Part shown: positions 15,534-24,482 of the stretch, one piece after another
How the letters are laid out: each line of letters starts with the position of its first letter
Numbering within the stretch: position 1 is the stretch's first letter
Source of the DNA: Catellatospora paridis
Lineage (GTDB): Bacteria; Actinomycetota; Actinomycetes; Mycobacteriales; Micromonosporaceae
Direction of reading: 5' to 3'
DNA: 64,000 nucleotides
NCBI RefSeq assembly: GCF_009720365.1
Contig: NZ_ML769318.1
Location: 1 to 64,000, forward strand
Program-made: the position numbers and the translations under genes
The notes under the pieces: generated by a model
What the model saw: the letters and a program-made list of their open reading frames with translations, nothing else
What the model was told of the DNA's origin: nothing
Databases searched by the model: none

Positions 15534-17807
15534 TCAGCGTGGTTCGCCGACGATGATGCCGCGGCCGTTGGTGCCGACGTACACCCGGCCGTAGACCCGC
15601 GGGTCGCCGATCACGACCGCTCCGGTCCACGCCCACTGGTGCCGGTCGTCGTTCAGCCGGGTCCAGCGGCGGCCGCCGTCGTCCGAGCGGAAGATCCCGC
15701 GGACCCCGCGCACCTTGGCGCTGGTGTAGACGGCCGGGTAGGACCGGTGCGGAGCCGCCTTGCCGAAGCCCACGTTGTCGGCCTCGTCCACGCCTGCGAC
15801 CTGTGTGAACGTGTCGCCGCCGTCGGTGGAGCGCCACATGCCGTACACCCCGCCGGTCTTGCCGCCCGCCAGCCAGATGTCGCGGGCGTGCCCGGGCACC
15901 GCCTGGAAGCGCACGTCGCCCTCGGCCGGCAGGCCGGTCGCCGCGGCCGTGAAGGTGGCCCCGCCGTCGGTGCTGACGTGGAAGGTCCCGGCGGCGAAGG
16001 CGTACATCCGGGCCGGGTCGACCCGGTCGGACTCCACCCGCGCCCCGGCCGGCACCCCGGAGCTGGGGGTCCAGGTCGCGCCGCCGTCGGTGGAGTGAAA
16101 CACCGCCGCGCCGTCGGGCGACCAGAGCACGTGCGTGCCGTCGGCGTTCACCGCGACCCGCCCGCCGCCGGAGACGCCGTCCGGCTGCGACGCCGCGGGG
16201 GTCCAGGTCGCGCCGCCGTCGTACGAGATGCCGAAGCGCTCCTCGCCGGTCGGGTTGCCCACCCGCACCACGGTGCCCGGCACGAGCCCCGCGAAGTCCA
16301 GGCCGGTAGTGCTGCCATGGGTCGGATTGGCGAACATCAGGCCCGGGTTGGCGAAGTCGTGGTGCACGAAACCGCCCACGTCCCCCAGCGCCGAGATCAG
16401 CTGCGCGCCCGTCGGCGGGCTGACCAGGTCGAGCACCGCGGTCTCCTCCAGGCCCCGGGCCCGCACCTCGATGTGCACGGTGCCACCGGTGTCCCAGGCG
16501 GTGAGGTCGTCCGTCGCGTAGATCGTCGCCCCGGTGCCGTAGAGCAGCCGGTCCGAGTCGAACGGGTCGATCTCCAGGGACTCCGTCATCCAGCCCAGCT
16601 TCGGCGCCTCCTCCGGCAGGGCCGGGGTCGCGTTCCAGGTCAGCCACGGGGTGTCGGTGATGTCGAGGTCGTAGCGCTTGACCCGGTTCGGCCAGGCGCC
16701 CCAGTCCCAGGACCGGGTCCAGGTCACGCCGCCGTCCGTGGTGCGGAAGAACACCACGTCCGGCCACCAGGCGATCTGCGTGGCCACCAGGAGCGTGCCC
16801 GGGTGCTGCCGGTCGATCGTCAGGCCGGAGTAGCCCCAGCCGCCGTTCTCCGGCGTGACGTCGGTCCACGCGTCCGTGGCGGTGTCGAGCTTCCAGACCC
16901 TGCCCGAACCCCCGTCGTACGGGCCGCCGGTGTCGCTCGTGGCCAGGTAGAGGAACCCGCCCACGTGGTCGAGCACGCCCTTGTGCGGCACGTGCCCGGT
17001 CGGCGCGCCCCGCACCGCGGCCCAGGTGGTCCCGCCGTCGGTGGAGCGGTACAGCGGGTTGTCCTTGTCGGCCACGCCCGCGTAGATCGTCTGCGTGCGC
17101 CGCCGCCGCCCGCCGGTGCGCGGGTCGAACACCACCCAGACCACGCCTTGCAGGTCGTTGGAGTAGCCACTGGTGTCGTTGGGGTCCGCACGGTAGGTCC
17201 CCGGGTTCGGGAACGCGGTCACCCGCGCCCAGCGCTCGCCGTGGTCGGTGCTGCGCCACAACCCGTGCCCGCTCGGCGCGCCCAGGTAGAGGACCTCGTT
17301 CCGGTTCGGATCGATGGCCAGGCGCTCGCCCATGCCCCGGCCCGGCATGTTGCCGCCCAGCTTGAACGGCAGCTCGGTGACCTTCCAGGTGCGGCCCCGG
17401 TCACGCGAGCGCAGGATCGCCCCCTTGTTCGGGTCCCAGTCGTTGGTGTACGTCCCGACGGCGGCGTAGACCCGGTCCGGGTCGCGGGCGTCGGTGGCCA
17501 GGCTCGCCACCCCCGACCAGCCCCACTTGTCCCAGCCCACCCAGTCGAGCAGGGGCACCCAGCGGCCGGTGGACGGCTGCCAGCGGTACGCCCCGCCGAT
17601 GTCGGTGCGGGCGTACACCAGGCCGGGTTCGGACTGGTTGAACACGATGCCGGGAACGAAGCCGCCCCCGACGATCTCGACGTTGTCCCAGCGGTAGCCC
17701 TTCTCGCCGGCGAGCGCGGGCCCGCCGAGCAGACCGGCTCCGGCGGCGGCGCCGACGGCTCCCGCCGCTCCCAGCAGGCCGCGGCGGGAGATCCGTGCCT
17801 CGTTCAT
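15534..17807 (-). CDS. secreted xyloglucanase, GH74, Tat signal
   Basis: 757-residue glycoside hydrolase of family GH74, which cleaves xyloglucan in plant cell walls. A twin-arginine signal (ISRRGLLGA, residues 6-14) precedes an Ala-rich stretch ending near residue 33. The rest is the double seven-bladed beta-propeller, with many Asp-box-like turns of the type STDGGATW. The two acidic residues expected for catalysis lie in ARTDIGGAYRW and LGDVGGF. No carbohydrate-binding module is present. A GGAAG ribosome site precedes the ATG. The neighbouring gene encodes a second GH74 with CBM2, so they form a duplicated pair. Confidence 0.93.
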   Translation of the reverse strand: MNEARISRRGLLGAAGAVGAAAGAGLLGGPALAGEKGYRWDNVEIVGGGFVPGIVFNQSEPGLVYARTDIGGAYRWQPSTGRWVPLLDWVGWDKWGWSGVASLATDARDPDRVYAAVGTYTNDWDPNKGAILRSRDRGRTWKVTELPFKLGGNMPGRGMGERLAIDPNRNEVLYLGAPSGHGLWRSTDHGERWARVTAFPNPGTYRADPNDTSGYSNDLQGVVWVVFDPRTGGRRRRTQTIYAGVADKDNPLYRSTDGGTTWAAVRGAPTGHVPHKGVLDHVGGFLYLATSDTGGPYDGGSGRVWKLDTATDAWTDVTPENGGWGYSGLTIDRQHPGTLLVATQIAWWPDVVFFRTTDGGVTWTRSWDWGAWPNRVKRYDLDITDTPWLTWNATPALPEEAPKLGWMTESLEIDPFDSDRLLYGTGATIYATDDLTAWDTGGTVHIEVRARGLEETAVLDLVSPPTGAQLISALGDVGGFVHHDFANPGLMFANPTHGSTTGLDFAGLVPGTVVRVGNPTGEERFGISYDGGATWTPAASQPDGVSGGGRVAVNADGTHVLWSPDGAAVFHSTDGGATWTPSSGVPAGARVESDRVDPARMYAFAAGTFHVSTDGGATFTAAATGLPAEGDVRFQAVPGHARDIWLAGGKTGGVYGMWRSTDGGDTFTQVAGVDEADNVGFGKAAPHRSYPAVYTSAKVRGVRGIFRSDDGGRRWTRLNDDRHQWAWTGAVVIGDPRVYGRVYVGTNGRGIIVGEPR

Positions 17808-17830
17808 CTGCTTCCTCTCTGCGCACGAGT

Positions 17831-17862
17831 GAGGCGCCCCTCCCGCCGGGGAGGGACGCCTC
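17831..17862 (-). terminator. terminator after the GH74-CBM2 gene
   Basis: A GC-rich hairpin (GAGGCG-CCCCTCC paired with GGGGAGGG-CGCCTC) starts 17 bases after the stop of the GH74-CBM2 gene on the minus strand. It separates it from the next GH74 gene. Confidence 0.7.
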
Positions 17863-17878
17863 GGTTCTCAGGGGGCGA

Positions 17879-20620
17879 TCACAGCGCCGTGCAGGTCACC
17901 GGCGACGGGATCGGGTTGGAGCTGTTGTTCCAGGAGGCGTTGAAGCCCGCCGTGGTGCTGGTGGTGGGCGCGAGCACGCCGTTGTAGCCCTCGTTGACGG
18001 CCTGCACCGCGGACCCGGTCTGGGTCTTGATGCCGCCCCACATCTGCGAGATCACCTGTCCGGCGGTGAAGGTGAAGTTGACCCGCCAGCCGGTCGTGGC
18101 GACCGTGCCGGTGCTGGTCACCTTCAGCTCGCCGGAGAACCCGCCCGGCCACGAGTTGAGCACCCGGTACGTCGCCGTGCACGCCTTGCCGGCCTGCCCG
18201 GACGGGCTGGGCGAGGCCGACGGCGACGGCGTCACCGAGGCGGACGGCCTCGGCGACGCGCTGGGGGAGGCCGACGCCGACGGGGAGGCCGAAGCCGACG
18301 CCGACGGGCTCGCGGGCGGGCTCGACGGCGTCACCGTGGCGTCGCCGTAGATGATGCCGCGGCCGTTGGTGCCCAGGTAGACGCGGCCGTAGGTGCGGGG
18401 GTCGCCGGTGATGGCGTCACCGGCGTTGCCGTACTGGTGCTGCGCGTCGTTGATGCGGACCCAGGTCGCGCCGACGTCGTTGGAGCGGTACACGCCGCGT
18501 ACGCCGTCGATGGTGGCCATGGTGTAGACCGCCATGTTGGTGCGGCCCGGCGCCGCCTTGCCGAAGCCGATGCCGACCCCGCTGGCCGACGCGGCGAACT
18601 TGGTGAACGACGTGCCGGAGTTGGTCGACCGGTAGACGCCGGTCTCGCCGGCCAGCCAGATCTCGCCCTCGACGCCCGGCATCGCCTTGAAGTTGCCGGT
18701 CGCGCCCAGCCCGGTGGCGGTGCTGGTGAAGCTCTGCCCGCCGTTGGTGCTGACGTAGAACGTGCCGTTGTAGAGGGCGTAGAACTTGTTCGGGTTGACC
18801 CGGTCCGACTCGACCTTCGCGGTGGCGGGCGCGCCGCTGGCCTGGCTGAAGCCGCCGCCGAAGCTGGTGGCGTAGAAGACGCCGTTGGCCTCGGTGCTCC
18901 ACACCACGCGGGTGCCGTTGGCGTTCAGCGCGACCGTGCCGCCCTGCGCGCCGCTCGGCGAGCTGCCCGACCACCAGTTCGCGCCGCCGTCGGAGGACAC
19001 GCCGATGTTGGTCTGCCCGTTGGCGGTACGTGCGCCCTTGCCGACCCGGACCACGTAGCTCGGGTTCAGCTCGGCGTAGTCGAGGCTGTTCGTGCTGCCG
19101 AAGTACGGCATGTCGAACATGTCCGGGACCACGTCCAGGCTGGTGTGCCGGAAACCGCCGATGTCGCCGACGCCGGAGATCAGCGGACTGGTCCCGGTCG
19201 GCGGGCTGATCAGGTCCAGCACCGCGGTCTCCTCCAGGCCCTTGACGAACGGGCTCAGGGCGACCGTGCCGCCGGTGTCCAGGGCGGTGAGGTTGGTGGT
19301 GCCGTAGATCGTCGCGCCGGTGCCGAACAGCATCCGGTTGGCGTTGAACGGGTCGATCTCCAGCGCCTCGGTCATCCAGCCCAACTTCGGCTGCTGCTCC
19401 GGGGCCGACTTCTGCTCGTTGAAGTCCAGCCACGGCACGCCGGAGATGTTCAGGGTGTAGCGGTTGGTCCGGTTGGGCCAGGCGTAGTCGTAGAACTGCC
19501 GCCAGGTCGCGCCGCCGTCGGTGCTGCGCCAGATGAACGTGTCCGGATACCAGGAGCTGTAGCCGGTGACCATCAGCGTGTTCGGGTTCTGCCGGTCGAC
19601 CGACAGGCCCGAGTAGCCGAAGTAGTTGTTGTTCGTGTCGCTGGACGGGACCGGGCTGATCTGGGTCCAGGTGCCGGTGGACAGCTGCATCTTCCACACG
19701 TCGCCGTGGCCGCCGTCGTACGGGCCGCCCTTGTCGCTGGTGGTGATGTAGAGGTAGCCGCCCGCGATCTCGCCCTGGTGCGCCAGGTAGCCGGTGGGCT
19801 GGCCCGCGACGCGCTCCCAGCTGGTGCCGCCGTTGAGGCTGCGGTACACGGTGTTCTGCAGGTCCGCGACGCCGACGTAGATCGTCTGCGTGGTGTTGCC
19901 GGCGGTGCCGGTGGACTTGTCGAACGCCACCCAGCCGATGCCCTGGCTGAAGTTCAGGTAGTTGTTCGTGTCGGCCGGATCCTGCACGTAGTTGCCGGCG
20001 TTCGGGAAGTTGGTGACCTTCGCCCAGGTCACGCCCGAGTCGGTGCTGCGCCACAGGCCGTTGCCGGCCTCCGCGCCGAAGTAGAGGGTGCTGTTGCGGT
20101 TCGGGTCGATCACCAGGCGCTCGCCCATGCCGCGGCCGGGCATGTTGCCGCCGACCTTGAACGGCAGCGTGGTGGCGGCCCAGGTGGCGCCCTTGTCGGA
20201 GGAGCGCAGGATCGCGCCGTTGTTCGGGTCCCAGCTGTTGAGGTACATGCCGACCGCGGCGTACACCTTGCTGGTCTGCACCGGGTCGGTGGCGAGGCTG
20301 AGCACGCCGTTGTAGTTCCAGTGGTCCCAGCCCGCGAAGTCCAGCAGCGGGATCCAGCTGCTCGTGGACTGGTTCCAGCGGTAGGCGCCGCCGATGTCGG
20401 TGCGGGCGTAGATCAGGTTCTGCTCGGTCGGGTTGAAGACGATGCCGGGCACGAACCCGCCACCGTCGATACGGACGTTCTTCCAGGTGTACGGCTCGGA
20501 CGAGGCCGCCGCGGCCGGGGTGCCCCCGGCCAGCTGGGTGACGACCGCCAGCGCGCCGGCCGTCAGCGTGGCGGCCAGGGTCCCGGCGAGGGTGCGGGTT
20601 CTTCGGGCACGGGGTTGCAT
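17879..20620 (-). CDS. secreted xyloglucanase GH74 with C-terminal CBM2
   Basis: 913 residues: an export signal with an Arg-rich N-terminus and AAAAS cleavage region near residue 40, a GH74 double propeller (about 42-760), a Ser/Pro/Ala linker, and a family 2 carbohydrate-binding module (last about 105 residues, with the typical start TATYRVLNSWPGGF and Trp residues). Catalytic-acid contexts ARTDIGGAYRW and VGDIGGF are present. CBM2 usually binds crystalline cellulose, so this enzyme would be held on the cellulose-xyloglucan network. The ATG at 20620 has a GGAG site; an upstream in-frame ATG at 20689 lacks one. It is a paralogue of the next gene downstream. Confidence 0.93.
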   Translation of the reverse strand: MQPRARRTRTLAGTLAATLTAGALAVVTQLAGGTPAAAASSEPYTWKNVRIDGGGFVPGIVFNPTEQNLIYARTDIGGAYRWNQSTSSWIPLLDFAGWDHWNYNGVLSLATDPVQTSKVYAAVGMYLNSWDPNNGAILRSSDKGATWAATTLPFKVGGNMPGRGMGERLVIDPNRNSTLYFGAEAGNGLWRSTDSGVTWAKVTNFPNAGNYVQDPADTNNYLNFSQGIGWVAFDKSTGTAGNTTQTIYVGVADLQNTVYRSLNGGTSWERVAGQPTGYLAHQGEIAGGYLYITTSDKGGPYDGGHGDVWKMQLSTGTWTQISPVPSSDTNNNYFGYSGLSVDRQNPNTLMVTGYSSWYPDTFIWRSTDGGATWRQFYDYAWPNRTNRYTLNISGVPWLDFNEQKSAPEQQPKLGWMTEALEIDPFNANRMLFGTGATIYGTTNLTALDTGGTVALSPFVKGLEETAVLDLISPPTGTSPLISGVGDIGGFRHTSLDVVPDMFDMPYFGSTNSLDYAELNPSYVVRVGKGARTANGQTNIGVSSDGGANWWSGSSPSGAQGGTVALNANGTRVVWSTEANGVFYATSFGGGFSQASGAPATAKVESDRVNPNKFYALYNGTFYVSTNGGQSFTSTATGLGATGNFKAMPGVEGEIWLAGETGVYRSTNSGTSFTKFAASASGVGIGFGKAAPGRTNMAVYTMATIDGVRGVYRSNDVGATWVRINDAQHQYGNAGDAITGDPRTYGRVYLGTNGRGIIYGDATVTPSSPPASPSASASASPSASASPSASPRPSASVTPSPSASPSPSGQAGKACTATYRVLNSWPGGFSGELKVTSTGTVATTGWRVNFTFTAGQVISQMWGGIKTQTGSAVQAVNEGYNGVLAPTTSTTAGFNASWNNSSNPIPSPVTCTAL

Positions 20621-20966
20621 CTGTGGCACTCCAGTGGGGGACGGTGCCGCTGGCGCACAGGTAGCGGGGCGGGCCCGGGCAGTGCTCACCGCCGCACCGC
20701 CTGTGCCGGCAACGGCGACAGAACGTGCGAATGCGTGGCGCGGGACTGCCCTCGGTTGCGCGCACCGGTCCCGTGGAGAGGTTCACACGCCCGTCACAGG
20801 CATGTCAATAGTTTAATGTGCCAACGAACTAGTGTCCGATGTGCCCGGTCGAGAGGCGTCCGGGACCCCGCCGGGCTTAGATCACATAGGAGACAATGGT
20901 TAGGTGCGGCTTGCCCGGGCGTTGTAAGGTCTGCCCGCGATCCCTCAACCCCTCCGGAGCTCGATC
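20621..20966. other. divergent intergenic region
   Basis: About 345 bases between the divergent GH74-CBM2 gene and the small membrane protein gene. On the minus strand TTGACA is visible (20808-20803), but no convincing -10 box follows at the right distance. No CebR-type box, hairpin or coding frame was seen. Confidence 0.4.
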
Positions 20967-21515
20967 ATGAGTGAATACACCCCTCAGGTGAACTTCGTCA
21001 GCCGTGCCGGCGCCGGCGTGGTCGGCGGTGTCGCCGGCGGCCTGTTCCTGGCCCTCGCGCTGCAGATCACCGGTCACATCAAGCCGTATGCCCAGCTCGT
21101 CGGCGAGGTCGAGGCCTCGACGGCATGGGTGATGGTGCTGATGGTCGCGGGCGCGGCCGGCGGCCTGTTCGGCGCGTTCGTCGGCAAGTTCATCCGCGGA
21201 CAGATCATCCCCGCGGTCGGTGTCGGCCTGGTCTGGGGCATGATCACCTGGCTGGTGCTGGCGATGCTGATCCTGCCGCTGTTCGGCGACGGCTCCGTCT
21301 TCGGCATCAAGGACGCCGGCGGCATCTTCATCCTCGGCATCTACGTCGTCTTCGGCGTCATCACGTCGATCGTGTACGCCATCGCCGGCCCGCGCCGCCG
21401 CCACTACTACCGCCGCCGCCGCGAGGTCGGTTTCGTGATGGCCATGCCGTCGCTCCGCCGCCGTCGCCGCAGCCGCCGCTCCGACGAAGACCTCGTCGAA
21501 GAACTCGAAGACTGA
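20967..21515 (+). CDS. hypothetical membrane protein with basic C-terminal tail
   Basis: 182-residue inner-membrane protein of unknown role. Four hydrophobic segments (about 15-35, 50-72, 80-105 and 115-140) contain several glycine-rich turns (GGVAGGLF, GAAGGLFGAF). The tail after residue 143 is very rich in Arg and Tyr (RRRHYYRRRREV) and ends acidic. The ATG has a CCGGAG ribosome site 7 bases upstream. It stands alone between divergent and convergent genes and is followed by a repeated-type hairpin terminator. Confidence 0.75.
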   Translation: MSEYTPQVNFVSRAGAGVVGGVAGGLFLALALQITGHIKPYAQLVGEVEASTAWVMVLMVAGAAGGLFGAFVGKFIRGQIIPAVGVGLVWGMITWLVLAMLILPLFGDGSVFGIKDAGGIFILGIYVVFGVITSIVYAIAGPRRRHYYRRRREVGFVMAMPSLRRRRRSRRSDEDLVEELED

Positions 21516-21522
21516 GCCAAAG

Positions 21523-21566
21523 GAAGGGCACCTTCACGACGCTATGCGTTGTAGAAGGTGCCCTTC
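21523..21566. terminator. palindromic terminator with GAAGGGCACCTTC core (copy 1)
   Basis: Arms GAAGGGCACCTTC and GAAGGTGCCCTTC (13 bp, perfect) enclose about 18 bases containing GACGC/GCGTT. It lies between convergent genes, 7 bases after one stop and 7 before the other. The same core and loop-closing bases recur at 36429-36488. Confidence 0.8.
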
Positions 21567-21573
21567 TTCACGT

Positions 21574-21777
21574 CTACAGGCTGCGGGCTATCTCGGCGAG
21601 CACGTCGGAGGGGACCTCCACGACGGTCTCGTGGGCCGGGACGTCGAGCTGACCCAGCGCCTCCGGATCGGTGACCCGCCACCCCTGGACCACGAACGTG
21701 TCCCGGTCGGTGCGGTACAGCGACGGGCAGTTGGTGTCTCCGGACAGCACTGTCTTGCGGATGAACGTGAGCTGCAC
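21574..21777 (-). CDS. small conserved actinobacterial-type protein, 67 aa
   Basis: 67-residue soluble protein. The pattern (TFIRKT, GDTNCPSLYRTDRDTFVVQGWRVTD, HETVVEVP) looks like a small family I have met in many actinomycetes with no known function; this is memory, not a search. It is predicted to be a compact beta-rich domain. The GTG start at 21777 has an AGGGGG ribosome site. It is a single gene, convergent with the membrane-protein gene. Confidence 0.7.
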   Translation of the reverse strand: MQLTFIRKTVLSGDTNCPSLYRTDRDTFVVQGWRVTDPEALGQLDVPAHETVVEVPSDVLAEIARSL

Positions 21778-21869
21778 TGATCCCCCTGGCTAGACGGCAC
21801 GGGCGCGTGTCAGCTTAGCGAAGGAAATGGTGCAAATCGCGTAGGCCGGACGTTCCCGCGTTGTTCCGG

Positions 21870-22859
21870 TCAACCTCGGCGCACCGCCCACAATGCCGCC
21901 TCGGTCCGCGAGGCCGAGCCCGTCTTGCGCAGCAGGTTGGACACGTGCACCGCCACCGTGCGGATGGAGATGTCCAGCGTCCGGGCCATCTGCTTGTTCG
22001 ACATGCCGGCCGCCAGGCAGCGCAGCACCTCCTGCTCGCGCGCGGTCAGCTCGGCCGGCTCCGGCCCGGCGGCCGGTCGCAGATGGCCGGGCAGCGGCTC
22101 GTCGAGCAGCGCCTGCGGGCCCCGCCCGGCCGTCGCCGCGAGCAGCTCGACCAGCCAGTACGGGTTGCCGCCGGTCCGCTCGCAGACCGCCCCGGCCAGG
22201 TGCTCCGGGATCACGCCGTGCACCTGCGTGACGACCTCCGCCACCTCGGCCGGCCCCAGCGGGCCCAGGTGCTGGCGGATCGCCCCCCGCGCGCCGGACA
22301 GCCGGGCGAGCGTCCGGGCCACCAGCTCCGGCGATTCCGCGGCGTCCGGCGGGCGGCTGGTCACCAGGAGCAGGGCCGGCAGGTCGGGCGCGGCAGCCAG
22401 CTCGCCGACCAGGTTGAGGCTGGCCGGGTCCAGCGCGTGCAGATCCTCCACCACCAGCACCGCCGGACCTGCGCCGACCAGCGCCCGCACGGTCCGCACC
22501 GCGAGCCGCAGCAGCGCGCCGGGCGCGTACCGCTCGCTCGGCGCGTGCGGGTCCTGCGCCAGCCAGGCCAGGCCGTCGGCGGGCACCGGCAGGTCGTGGG
22601 TGTCCCGGCCGCTGAGCACCGCCGCCAGCCAGTCGTACGGCGCCGGCGTGTGCAGCCGCGCCACGCCGTACAGCACCGCGTCCGGGGCCGGCGAGAACGC
22701 CGCGAGCGCGCTCGCGACCAGGCGCGACTTGCCGATGCCGGCCGCCCCTGTGATCGACACCACGGCGGCGGGCGTCGGGCCGCCCCGGCGGACCTGTGAC
22801 CACCGCCGGACGAGCTCCGCCAGCTCGGCCGCGCGTCCCACCATCGGCACCGGCGTCAT
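21870..22859 (-). CDS. LuxR-family regulator with N-terminal AAA ATPase domain
   Basis: 329-residue regulator: a P-loop ATPase domain with Walker A GAAGIGKS (residues 38-45) and Walker B LVVEDLHALD, then a C-terminal LuxR helix-turn-helix (about 265-325, LTAREQEVLRCLAAGMSNKQ...). This resembles a shortened LAL (large ATP-binding LuxR) protein; the long tetratricopeptide middle of MalT-like members is missing. Start choice: the ATG at 22859 follows TATGGT by 6 bases, and the in-frame sequence upstream is non-coding in character. It is divergent from the PP2C gene. Targets are unknown; the sequence does not tie it to the nearby hydrolases. Confidence 0.88.
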   Translation of the reverse strand: MTPVPMVGRAAELAELVRRWSQVRRGGPTPAAVVSITGAAGIGKSRLVASALAAFSPAPDAVLYGVARLHTPAPYDWLAAVLSGRDTHDLPVPADGLAWLAQDPHAPSERYAPGALLRLAVRTVRALVGAGPAVLVVEDLHALDPASLNLVGELAAAPDLPALLLVTSRPPDAAESPELVARTLARLSGARGAIRQHLGPLGPAEVAEVVTQVHGVIPEHLAGAVCERTGGNPYWLVELLAATAGRGPQALLDEPLPGHLRPAAGPEPAELTAREQEVLRCLAAGMSNKQMARTLDISIRTVAVHVSNLLRKTGSASRTEAALWAVRRG

Positions 22860-22865
22860 CGGTTC

Positions 22866-22871
22866 ACCATA
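22866..22871 (-). promoter_or_regulatory. -10 box TATGGT, leaderless start
   Basis: On the minus strand TATGGT is followed by 6 bases and the ATG of the LuxR-type gene. Confidence 0.5.
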
Positions 22872-23208
22872 CGTACCAACGTCACGGGCACTCCCGCTGA
22901 CCTGCAGGCGCTCGCGTCCTACCGGTCGAGCGCAAGCCGGCGGAGCGGGTGGCCGGCCGCCTCGGCGCGACCACGGCACCCGCTGCCCGCCGGAGTCGTG
23001 TCCTCGGACACGCCGTGAACGGCCGGCCCCGGACAGAACCGAACCCGCCCGGACCCGACAGCAGCGGCCGACATTTGGCAAAGAAGCAGCTCAGAGTGGA
23101 TCAGTGCGACACCTGCCGGAGTGCGGCGGGGACCCGGCGGTCGGGTTCGGCAGGGATAAGTACTACTGCTTAAAGACAAACCGCGTCTCAGTAGGCAGGC
23201 TATGCACC
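22872..23208. other. divergent intergenic region
   Basis: About 335 bases between the LuxR-type and PP2C genes. No convincing small gene, repeat or hairpin was seen. The last 60 bases before the PP2C start are less GC-rich and probably hold its promoter, but I could not place the boxes. Confidence 0.4.
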
Positions 23209-23931
23209 ATGACCCTGAGCCTGCACGCCGTCGCCCGCACCGATGCCGGACTCGTCCGTGAGAACAACGAGGACTCGGCGTTCGCGGGCAGGCGTTTCGT
23301 GGCGGTGGCCGACGGCGTCGGCGGCTCCCCGTCAGGCGAGGTGGCCAGCCGGATCGTCATCGAGACCCTGGCCCCGCTGGAGCAGGACGGCACCCGGCAC
23401 GGGGCGGACGTGCTGCTGGCCGAACTGGCCGTGGCCAACCGCCGCATCCGCGACGCCATCGAGGCCGAACCCGCGATCGACGGCATGGGCACGACGCTCA
23501 CCGCGGTGCTGCTCGGCCCCGACAACGCGACGCTGCTGCACGTCGGCGACTCCCGGGCCTACCTGGTGCGCGGCGGCAGGCTGCACCAGCTCACCGTGGA
23601 CGACACGCTGGTCCAGGCGATGGTCGAGCGCGGCCTGCTCGCCCCCGAGGAGGTCCGGCACCACCCGCACCGCTCGATCATCACCCAGGCGGTGCAGGGG
23701 CGGGAGTTCACGCCGACCGTCACGTCGCTGACCCTGGAGATCGGGGACCGGCTGCTGCTGTGCAGCGACGGCCTGTCCGACATCGTCACCGACGAGGCGC
23801 TGGCCGAGGTGGTGGGCGGGTACACCGACGCGGAGGCCGTCGCCGATCGGCTGATCAAGCTGGCGCTCGCCGCCGGGGCGCCGGACAACGTGACCGTGGT
23901 CGTCGCGGACGTCACGGCGTACGCCTTCTGA
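23209..23931 (+). CDS. PP2C-family serine/threonine protein phosphatase
   Basis: 240-residue metal-dependent phosphatase (PPM family), a soluble single domain without the membrane anchor found in PstP. Conserved motifs are visible in order: RENNEDS near residue 18, VAVADGVGG near 35, MGTTLTAVLL near 95, HVGDSRAYLVRGG near 115, LLLCSDGLSD near 185 and DNVTVVVAD near 227. These supply the Asp residues that hold two Mn/Mg ions. It would remove phosphate from Ser/Thr of proteins phosphorylated by Hanks-type kinases; no kinase is next to it. Longer in-frame readings upstream run through the intergenic region and were not accepted. Confidence 0.92.
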   Translation: MTLSLHAVARTDAGLVRENNEDSAFAGRRFVAVADGVGGSPSGEVASRIVIETLAPLEQDGTRHGADVLLAELAVANRRIRDAIEAEPAIDGMGTTLTAVLLGPDNATLLHVGDSRAYLVRGGRLHQLTVDDTLVQAMVERGLLAPEEVRHHPHRSIITQAVQGREFTPTVTSLTLEIGDRLLLCSDGLSDIVTDEALAEVVGGYTDAEAVADRLIKLALAAGAPDNVTVVVADVTAYAF

Positions 23932-23938
23932 AGACCAA

Positions 23939-23966
23939 AGGCCCGCTCCATCGCCTGGAGGGGCCT
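23939..23966. terminator. bidirectional terminator between PP2C gene and tRNA-Lys
   Basis: Hairpin AGGCCC-(G)-CTCCA/TGGAG-GGGCCT with a 5-base loop and one bulged G, 8 bases after the PP2C stop. On the minus strand it follows tRNA-Lys and is followed by TTTGG. Confidence 0.75.
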
Positions 23967-23979
23967 CTGAGCTGTGCAG

Positions 23980-24054
23980 TGGTGGGCCGCCAGGGACTCG
24001 AACCCTGAACCTACGGATTAAAAGTCCGCAGCTCTGCCATTGAGCTAGCAGCCC
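23980..24054 (-). tRNA. tRNA-Lys (anticodon TTT), CCA encoded
   Basis: Minus-strand cloverleaf with acceptor stem GGGCTGC/GCGGCCC (one T-G pair), anticodon loop CTTTTAA giving TTT, T-loop GTTCGAGTC, discriminator A and an encoded CCA (23982-23980). Confidence 0.96.
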
Positions 24055-24194
24055 TCGACCGCTCAGGCTACCGGATCGCCCGCTCGCGGGTCGTGGGGTA
24101 TCTCTCCCCGGCGGGCCGCAGCGTGTTCGCCGAGGCGCGCCCGCGGTGCGGCGTCACCCTCCGAGTCGACGCCAGTGGCGTCGGTCCCGATCAA

Positions 24195-24208
24195 TGGGAG
24201 CGCTTCCA
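24195..24208. promoter_or_regulatory. CebR-like operator 1
   Basis: TGGGAGCGCTTCCA differs at one base from the known CebR palindrome TGGGAGCGCTCCCA of Streptomyces. It lies 274 bases before the GH6 cellulase gene. CebR represses cellulose-use genes until cello-oligosaccharides appear. Confidence 0.75.
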
Positions 24209-24270
24209 GATTAATCGACGGGAGTGTTGTGTGGGCGTTACGACTGTGCAAACATAAGCCCGTTCGCGTA

Positions 24271-24284
24271 TGGGAGCGCGCCCA
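24271..24284. promoter_or_regulatory. CebR-like operator 2
   Basis: TGGGAGCGCGCCCA differs at one base from the CebR consensus and lies 62 bases downstream of operator 1. Two boxes in the same upstream region suggest cooperative or roadblock repression. The cebR gene itself is not in the window. Confidence 0.65.
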
Positions 24285-24482
24285 TGCGATCTTGCCGCCG
24301 AGGGCACCCGGGTCACCGGGACGGCGGAGGTACCACCGGAGCGATCCGGTCGATCAGATCGCGCCCGCCGGGCCGGGCGTACGTACCACCTGCGACCCTC
24401 TGTGCGGCCATCCCTTTTGCGCCGTGCGCGCGGGTCGACACCGTGCCCTGATCGGGCCACGGTCACCGCCCAAGGAGATGGT

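Noticed and set aside
20621-20966. A TTGACA box on the minus strand as promoter of the GH74-CBM2 gene.
   Set aside because: No acceptable -10 box lies 16-18 bases away; kept only as a remark.
17795-20974. A 1059-codon open frame on the plus strand.
   Set aside because: It is antisense to the two GH74 genes; its protein is Arg/Gly/Val-rich with no fold pattern. Such long shadows are usual at 70% GC.
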